From contig NC_014640.1 in assembly GCF_000165835.1 (NCBI RefSeq), forward strand, positions 4,526,001 to 4,590,000: a DNA stretch of 64,000 bases, written 5' to 3'. The notes under the pieces are model-generated. The model worked only from the letters and a program-made list of their open reading frames with translations, ran no database searches and was not told the origin of the DNA. This document shows, piece by piece, positions 25,901 through 34,900 of the stretch (within the stretch, counting starts at the first letter, position 1; every line of letters starts with the position of its first letter). Position numbers and translations under genes: made by a program. The stretch is from Achromobacter xylosoxidans A8. GTDB taxonomy: Bacteria; Pseudomonadota; Gammaproteobacteria; Burkholderiales; Burkholderiaceae_B.

Positions 25901-28900
25901 TCAGCGAGTCCGCCGAGATGCTCAGGTCGCGGCCGGCGCTGATCTTGGCGCGGTTGTCCAGCGCGCCGCCCAACGATAGATTGAGGTCGCGACCGCTGGA
26001 GATGTCGCCTTCCTGGTTGAGGGAGCCGGCATACGCGAACGACAGGTCACCCGCGGATTGCAGCACGCCCAGCCCCTGCAATACTTGCGCGATGACGGTC
26101 AGGCTCTTGCCGGCTTGCAGCGTGCCCTGCGTGTTCTTGAGCGTGTCGGCGTCGATACGCGCGCTGCCCTGGGAAGCGATGGTGCCGCCCGTGTTGTCCA
26201 GTTCCTTGGCGCCCAGGCTCAGGTTCTCGATCGCCTCGATGGAGCCGCCCTGGTTGTTGACGCGGTCCGCCACGATGGAGACGACCTTGCCCAGCACGCC
26301 CTTGGGCGGGGCGCCGGCCGCGGTCAGCGTGCCGCTGTTGTCCAGGCTGGCTGCGTTCAAGGTCAGCAGGTTGTCGGCCTGGATCAGGCCGCCACGGTTG
26401 TCCACCGCGCCGGTGGCGGTAATGGTCAGGTCGCGGGCGGCCAGCGTGCCGTCGCGGTTGACGACGCTTGCGGCTTCGATGCGCGCATCGCCGGCCGCGG
26501 CGATCACGCCGCCTGTGTTGTTCAGCGTGCCGCCCAGCTTGATGGTCGCATCGCCGGTCGAAGTCAGCTTGCCGCCCTGGTTATGAAGATTGGCGGCGTT
26601 GATAGCCAGGGCGCCGCCTTGCACCACCGCGTTGCGGCTGTCGACGTCGCCTGGCGTGGCTAGCGTGACCTTGCCGATGGCGGACAGCTTGCCGCCCGCC
26701 AGATTCAAGCTGCCCCCGGACAAGCTCAGGTCCTTGCCGGCCAGGCTGGTGCCGCCGTGGACAATGGAGCCTCCCGTCAGCGTGATGCTGCCCGGCTGGC
26801 TGAGCGCGCCGTCGGCGCCCACGCCCGCCACGAAACGGCCGGCGTTGGAGAGTTGTCCCAAGGCGGTTGCGATGAGGTCGCCGCCGGCCAACACCGATCC
26901 AGTGTTGTCCAGCGTGGATCCGGCCCACAGCTTGGCCTGCGTGCCCGCGGACGCGACGCCCGCGTTGAGCAGCGCGCCGCCGGCGCTCAGATCCAATCCC
27001 GCACCGGACTGCAAGCGGCCGTCCGCCGTGACGGTGAGCTTGCCGCCGGCGCTGGCGATCAGTGCGCCCGCCTGCGTGGCGGCGACACCGCCCAGCGTTG
27101 CGTCCGTGCCTGCCCGCAGCGTCATGCCTTGTTCCGCCGCGGCCGAGCCGAACGCGGTGAGCGCGCCGCCCGCCAGCGCGGTCAGACCGCCCCCGGCCTG
27201 CAGGCGCGAAGCCGCGCCCAGCGCGATGTCGCCGCGCTGCGCGGTCAAGGACAGATCGCCTTGCAAGGCGGCGACGGTACCGTCGACCGTGATCTTGTCG
27301 CCCGCGGTCAGCGTTTGCGAACCGCCGGCCAGCATGCGTCCGGCCGCCTGCAACGCCTCTTGGGCGGTCGCAGTCAGAGTACGGCCGGCCTGCGCCAGCC
27401 CCGCCGCGCCCACGGCTACGTTGCGGCCCGTCAGCGTCAGGTTGGCGTCGGTCGCGGCGGTGCCGTCTACCCGCGCGTCGCGCGCGGCGGCCAGCAGCAT
27501 GTCGCCCACCGAACTCAAGGCGCCCGTTGCATACAGGTCGCGGTCGGCGCGGGCAGTCAGCGTGCCTGCGGCTTGCAACTGGCCGTTCTGCTTGACGATG
27601 AGATCGCGTCCGGCTGTGATCGAGGCATTGCCCGCCGCGCGTTCGCCCAAGGCAGCGGCAAGGCCGCCCAGCAGGACGTCTCCACTTGCGGCGAGCGTCA
27701 GGCCGCCGCCCGAGGCAATGACGCCGTCGGACCCCAGGTTGGCGCCTGCGCGCGCGCTGAGCCCGTCGGAGGCCTGCATCCTGCCGCCTGCACCGACCAG
27801 CAGGTTCGCGCCCGCGTCGGCCGTCAGGCCGCCTTCCAGCGCCGTGGCGATGCCGTCGATGCGGATATCGCGCTGCGCGCCCAGGACGATGGGCGAGCCG
27901 GCGGTCGCCGTGCCCGTGATGAACAGGTCGCGCCCAGCCTGCGCCTGCAACGTGCCGCCCGCGGCGCCTGCGCCCGTGGCGGTGCCGGCCGTGCCTGCGA
28001 TGCGCAGGTCCTGGCCCGCGCCCAGCAGCAGCTTGCTGCTGCCCTGGGCCAAACCCGCCTGGCCGATGGTGAGATCCCAGGCCGCATCCGCGCGCAGGGT
28101 GCCGTTGGCGACGGTCTTGCCGTTCAGTTCGGCGTCCGTGCCGGCCTTCAGCGTGATGTCCTGCTCGCCCGAAATCGTGCCGTTGGCCAGCAGCTTGCCG
28201 CCAGCCTGCGCCGCCAACAGTCCGCCCGCCTGCAGCGCGCTTGCGCCGCCCAGCGTCATGGCGCCGCCGCTATTCACGGTGAGCGCGCCCGCATCGGCCA
28301 GGACCGTGCCGTCCACTGCCAGATCCTTGTCGATCCGCAGCGCCGCGGATTGGCCCGCCACCAGCGTGCCTGCCAGCGTGGCGCTATCGGCCTGCACATC
28401 GACCGAGCCATCGGCCTGCAGACGCGCGTCCGCGCTGGTGGCCAGCGCGCCGCCGGCCTGAAGCGCCAGCTTGCCGGCCGCGAGGTTCTGGCCTTCGAGG
28501 CGGATATCGGCAACCGCGTCCAGGATCAGATCGGCCAGCGAGGAAATCGTGCCGGCCGCCGTCAGCGAACCGCCCGCGCGCGCTTGCAGCGCGCCGCCGG
28601 ACAAGGCGCGGCTGCCGGCCGACAGGGCCAGGTCTTCGCCTGCGATCAGGTCCAGGGCGCCGTTGGCGGATGCTGCCGTGCCGGACAGATCCAGGCGGCC
28701 CCCGGCGGTCAGGCTGGCGCCCTTGTCGCCGCGCATGACCCCGGCCATCTCCAGATTGCCCGCGGCCGCGATCCGCGCCTGCTCCGAGGCGTCCAGCTGC
28801 GCCGCCGCGCCGATGCGCAGATTGCCCCTGGCGCTGAAATCCAGCGCGCCGTCGGCGCCCAGCTTGCCATCCGCGCGCGCATCGCGCACAGCCTGTAGTT

Positions 28901-31900
28901 CCGCGCCCGCGGTGGACACCAGAACGCCGCCCAGCGCCAGATCGCGGCCGGCGTCGGCCTGCACGCCCTTGCCCTGCAGCTGGCTGCCCGCCCCAAGCAA
29001 CAGGTCGTTGCCGCTCTTGAGCCGCAGCGCGCCGCCATAGGCGAGCGCGTTGCCCTCCACGCGCAGGTCGCGCGCGGCGTCCAGCGACATGCCGCCTTCG
29101 GCCAGCGCCGTGCCGGCGAGGTTCAGATCCTGCCCGGCCTGGAGCGTCATCGATGCGTCGGATTGCAGATGCGAACCGCTAGCCGCCGTCAGCGCCTGGC
29201 CCGCCTTCAGGTCCAGGCCGCGCGCGGCGTAGACCTGTCCCGCCACGGCCGCGTTGCGCGCGGCCTGAAGGGTCAGGGCGTCCAGGGAACTAAGCGCGCC
29301 CGCCACGCGGAGATCGCCTAGCGTCGTGACGCTGACCGCGCCCTTGGCCGCGACCCGCGCCAGCCCGCTCATCGACAGATCGCCGCCGGCGTTCAAGCTC
29401 AGGCCGCCGGCGCTGGCGGCAAGCGTGCCGTCCACGGACAGCTTGCCAGTGGCATCCATGCTCATATCGCCGTTGCCGCGCCAGGCGCCGGCCAGCGTCA
29501 TGTCGTTGCCGGCCTGGGCCCGCGACGAACCTTCGGCGTCCCATTGCGCCGTCTTGCCCATGACAAGGTCGCGCGCGGCAATCAGCGAGATGTTGCCAGT
29601 GGCCGCGGCCTTGCTGTCGATACGCGCGTCGCGTCCCGCGTTCAACACGATGTCGCCACGCGCGGCCATCGCGCCGCCCGCTTGCACATCGCCCTTGGCG
29701 CTCCCCGACACGCCTGCGCCCTGCGTGCGGCTGGCGTCGGCCAGGCGCAGATCGTTGCCCGCGTTCATGACCAATTGGCCGCCGTAGGCCAGCGCCGCGC
29801 CGTCCACCCGCACATCGCGCCCGGCCTCCAGCGTCAGGCCCTTGTTGGTTTCCGCCTCTCCGGCCAGGACCAGGTCCTGCCCCGCGCGCAAGGCCATGGC
29901 GCCTTCCGATTGCAGGCGCGCATCCGCGCCGGCCAGCAGTTGTCCTATCGCCTCCAGCAGCAGCGGACCGCCGGCCAGCAGCTTGCCCGTAATGGTGGCG
30001 TCGGTTCCCGCTTGCGCCGTCAACCCGGCCAGCGAGGACGCCGTGCCAGCAACGTTCAACGCGCCCTTCGTGATCATGGACAAGGGGCCGCCTGCTTGCG
30101 CATTGCCGCCCACCGTCATGTCACCGTCCGCGGCCAGTGTCAGCGCGCCCTGTGCCGCGCCGGCCGTGCCGCTGACATCCAGCGCGCCTCCCGCACGCAG
30201 TTCCGTGCCCTGGTTGCTGAGCAGGCTGCCCGACAGCGCCACATTGCCGCCGGTCTGCAGGCTGGCAGCGCCCGTCGCTTGCAACTGACCCGTGACTTTC
30301 GCCGTCTCTTGCGCGCGCAGCGTCAGGTCGCCGTCGGCGCCCAGCTTGGCGCCGAACACCGCGTCGCGGCCTGCCGTCAGGGTGGCCGATCCCGCCGCCA
30401 CCATTTCACCGCCGGCGATGAGGTCGCGCGTCGCTTGCGCCGTGACGCCCTTGCCTTGGGTCTTGCTGGCATTGCCCAGCAGCAGGTCGCTGCCGGCATT
30501 CATGAAGAGCTCGCCGCCATAGGCAAGCGCGCTGCCGTCCACGCGCAGATCGCGCGCCGCGTCGATCGCGATGCCGCCGTCGCTCAAGGCGGCGCCCGCG
30601 AGGCTGGCGTCCTGGCCTGCGCTCAACGTCATGTTTTTGGACGATTGCAGTTGCGCCGCGGATCCCGTGCGCAGGTCCTTGCCTGCCTGCAACGACAAGG
30701 CGTCGCCGGACAACAGCTTGCCGTCCACCGTTGCGCCGCCTGCCGACACCAGGGTCAATGCGCCCTGGCTGGCCAGCTCGCCAGCCACCGACAATTCGCC
30801 GCCGCTCTCGCCGCGCAGCGTGCCGCCTGCCAACGCCTTGCCGCTGGCGCCTATTGTCAGGTCGCCTCCGGCCAGCAGGTCGATTCCGCCCGATGCTGCC
30901 GAGGTCGCGCCGTCCAGGCGCAAGGCGCCCCCCGCTTCGATGCGGTTGCCCTGGTTGCTGCGCAGTGCGCCCGCCAGCGTCGCGTCCTGCCCCGCCTTGA
31001 GTTGCGCCTTGCCTTCCGCGTCCAGTTGAGCGCTTTGGGCGAGGGTCAGATTACGCCCGCTATCGAGCTTCAGGTCGCCCGCGGCCACGGTCTTGCCGCC
31101 CAGGCTGGCATCGCGGCCCGCAATCAATGCGATATCGCCGCGCGACGCCATGGCGCCGTCCGCCAGCAGATCGCCGCCGGCACGCGCGGTCACGCCCTCG
31201 CCCTGCGTGCGGCTGGCGTGGTCCAGGCGCAGATCTTTGCCCGCGTCCATGGCCAGTTGGCCGCCGTAGGCCAATGCCGCGCCGTCCACGCGCAGGTCGC
31301 GCGCGGCATTCAGCGTCAAGCTCTTGTTGGCTTCCGCCTGACCCGCCAGAATCAAGTCTTGGCGAGCGCGCAACTGCATGGCGTCTTCCGATTGCAGGCG
31401 CGCATCTGCGCCCGCAACCAGCTGGCCTATCGTTTCCAACAGCAGTGGGCCGCCGGCCCGCAGCTTGCCGTTGATCGTGGCATCGCCCGCAGCCTGGGCC
31501 GTCAGCCCAGCCAGCGAGGACACCGTGCCTGACACGTTCAGCGCGCCCTTGGCGACCATGGACAAGGGACCGCCGGATTGCGCGTTGCCGCCCACGGTCA
31601 TGTCGCCACCCGAGGCCAGGCTCAATGCGCCCTGTGCCGCGCCGGCCGTGCCGCTGACATCCAGCGCGCCTCCCGCCCGCATTTCCGTGCCCTGGTTGCT
31701 GAGCAGGCTGCCCGACAGCGCCACATCGCCGCCGGCTTGCAGGCTTGCGCTGCCCGTCGCTTCCAGCTGGCCCGTGACCTTTGCCGTGTCTTGGGCGCGC
31801 AGCGTCAGGCCCCCGTCGGCGCTGAGTTTCGCGCCGATAGCTGCATCGCGGCCCGCGGTCAGCGCCACGGAGCCCAGCGCCACCATCTCGCCACCCACGT

Positions 31901-34900
31901 CGAGATCCCGTCCCGCGAGGGCGCTAATGCCCTTGCCCTGGGTCTTGCTGATATCGCCCAGCCACAGATCACGACCGGCGCTCATCGACAAGCCGCCGCC
32001 GTAGGCCAGCGCGCTGCCGTCCAGGCGCAGCCCGCGCGTGGCGTCTATCGATATGCCCCCGTCGCTCAAGGCGATGCCCGCGAGCTGGGCATCCTGGCCC
32101 GCGCTCAACGTCATGCCCTTGGAGGATTGCAGTTGCGCCGCGGATCCCGTGCCCAGGTCCGTGCCTGCGCGCAGCGACAAGACATCGCCGGACAACAGCC
32201 GGCCGTCCACTGTCGCGCCGCCTGCCGATGCCAGGCTCAGGCCGCCTTGGCCCGCCAGTTCGCCGGCCACCCGCAAGGCGCCGCCGCTTGCGCCGCTCAG
32301 CGCGCCGCCCGCGTATGCCTTGCCCTGCGCGCCCACCGACAGATCTCCGCCCGCGAGCAGATCGATTGCGCCAGCGACAGAAGACGTTTCGCCGTCCAGG
32401 CGCAGCTTGCCCCCGGCTTCGACGCCTATGCCCTGATTGGTGCGCACCGCGCCGGCCAGCGCCGCGTCTTGTCCGGCCTTGATCTGCGCCGCGCGTTCCG
32501 CCTCCAGCAACGCGCCCTGCGCGATCGTCAGATTGCCTCCGCTATCCAGCGTCACGTCGCGGGTAGCGACCGTCTTGCCGCCAAGCTGCGCATCGCGCCC
32601 CGCCATCAGCTCGACGTCGCCGCGCGCAGCGATTGCGCCGTCCGCTTGCAGATCGCCGCCCGCGCGCGCCGACACGCCCTCGCCCTGTGCGCGGCTGGCG
32701 TGGGTCAAACGCAGATCGTTGCCGGCGTTCATCGACAGTTGGCCGCCATAGGCCAATGCCGCGCCATCCACGCGCAAATCGCGGCCCGCGCCCAGCGTCA
32801 GGCCGGCATTGGTTTCCGCCATGCCTGCCACGGACAGGCTCTGGCCCGCGCGCAGCTGCATGGCGCCGTCCGACTGCAGGCGCGAATCCGCACCCGCCGC
32901 CACCTGGCCTATCGCTGCCAGCAGCAGCGGACCGCCGGCCAGCAGCTTGCCGTTGACCGTGGCATCGCCCGCCGCCTGGGCCGTCAGCCCCGCCAGCGAG
33001 GACACCGTGCCCGCCACGTTCAGCGCGCCCAGCGTGCGCAGCACCACCGGCCCACCGGCCTGCGCGCTGCCGCTGACGGAGAGGTCTTCGCCAGACGCCA
33101 GGTTCAGCTCGCCTGCCGCCGCGCCCACCGCGCCGCTGATGGCGAGCGGACCCGCCGCGCGCAGGTCCACACCCTGATTGCCGCTGAGACTGCCCGTGAG
33201 CGCAATGCCTGCCCCGGACTGCAGCCGCGCGCGCCCCAGGGCTTCCAGTTGCCCCGTGACGGCCGTCGCGCCTTGCGCGCTCAGGTCCAGGTCGCCGCGC
33301 GCCAGCACTCGCGCGCCCACCGCGGCCTCGCGTCCGGCCTTCAATCCGGCCGCGTTCTCAGACACCAGTTCGCCATCGGCCCGCAGATCGCGCGCCGCGT
33401 CCAGCCCGACACGCTTGCCCTGCGCCTTGCTGGCCGCGCCCATGCGCAGATCGCCGCCGCTCTTCAGATCCAGCGCGCCGCCGTAGGCCAGCGCGCTGCC
33501 GTCCAGGCGCAGGTCGCGCGTGGACTCGATCAGCATCGCGCCATCGGTCAAGGCCGCGCCAGCCAACGTGACGCCCTGGCCCGCGCGTATCGCCATGCCG
33601 CGTCCGGATTGCAGTTGCGCGCCGGCCTCCGATACCGCGTCCGCGCCGGCCTGCGCCTGCAGCGCGCCAGATGCGTACACCTGACGCGACAGCAGCATGT
33701 CGCGCCCCGCCTGCAACGTGACGCCTTCCTTCGCGGACACCACGCCGCCCGCCGTGGAGACGCCGCCGCTTTGTTCCCCCGGCGCAGCCGGTTCAGGCGT
33801 CTTGCCGGGTTCCGCGCCGGTGCCGGAGTCCGAGCCGGAACCCGTGCCAGTTCCCGAACCCGACCCCGTGCCATTGCCGGCTCCCGTGCCGGTGCCGGTC
33901 CCCGCGCCCGTGCCGCCGCCTTGCCCTGGTTGCGGCACGACAGCCTGTCCCGCCACCTTCAGGTTGCGCCCCGATTGCGCGCGCAGGTCCTGGTCCGAAG
34001 TCAGCAGACCTCCCGACAGAGAAAGGTCCTTGCCCGCGGCCACGCGTAAGGCGCCCTGCGTGCGCAGGCTGCCCTGCGCGCCCACCGCGACATCGCCGCC
34101 GGCCTCCACATTCAAGGAGCCGCCCGCGCCCACGGCGCCCTGCACGGACACGTCGCGCGCAGCCGCGAGCGCGGCTGTTGCGCCGGCCTGCGCCGCGCCT
34201 TGCACGGCCAGATCGCGGCCGCTGTCCACGCGCAGATTGCCGGCTGCCTGCGCCGTGCCGCGCGGCGCGATGCGGACGTCGCCCGCCGCCGTGACTTGCA
34301 GATCGCCGGTCAGGGCCACCAGGTTGCCGCCGATGTTCACGCCCACCCCAGCCTCGGTGCCGATCAGGCGCACGCTGTTGGCATACATGCCGCCCAGCGC
34401 CGCGGTATCCAGCGCCACTTCGGGCGCCGCGCCTTCCCCTGCCTGCGCCGAAACGGCCCCGGAGGCGTAATCGACGCGCGCCGCGCCCGCGGTCACGTTG
34501 AGCTTGTCGGCCCAGACGTCGGCATTGATCTCCAGCGTGCGCGCCAGGAGATCCACCTGGCTGAGATTGGCGCCGTTCAGGCCGGCGCCATCGATGCGGA
34601 TCTTGCCGGAAGCGATATCGAAACCGATGCTGCCGTCAGGCCCGACCTGCGGTTTGCCCGTGGTCAGGGTGGCGCGGTCCGCATTCAGAAAACCGCAGCC
34701 GTTGCAGGTGATGCCTGCCGGGTTGGCGACGATCACATTGGCCCGGTTGCCGGCCACTTCCAGGGTGCCCAGCAGTTGCGACGGATTGGGCGCGGTGACC
34801 TGGTTGAGAATGGTGCTGGCGCGCTGGTTGCCCAGCATGGGATTGCCGCCCACCTGCCCCGCCAACTGGGTCTGGCTGGCGCCGCCGCTGTTGTTGAGCA

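Noticed and set aside
22290..34049. Several very long plus-strand open frames (up to about 830 codons) opposite the giant exoprotein gene
   Set aside because: They are antisense shadows caused by GC-rich repetitive codons. Their products are Arg/Gln/Ala-rich without domains, and they inherit the periodicity of the minus-strand gene.
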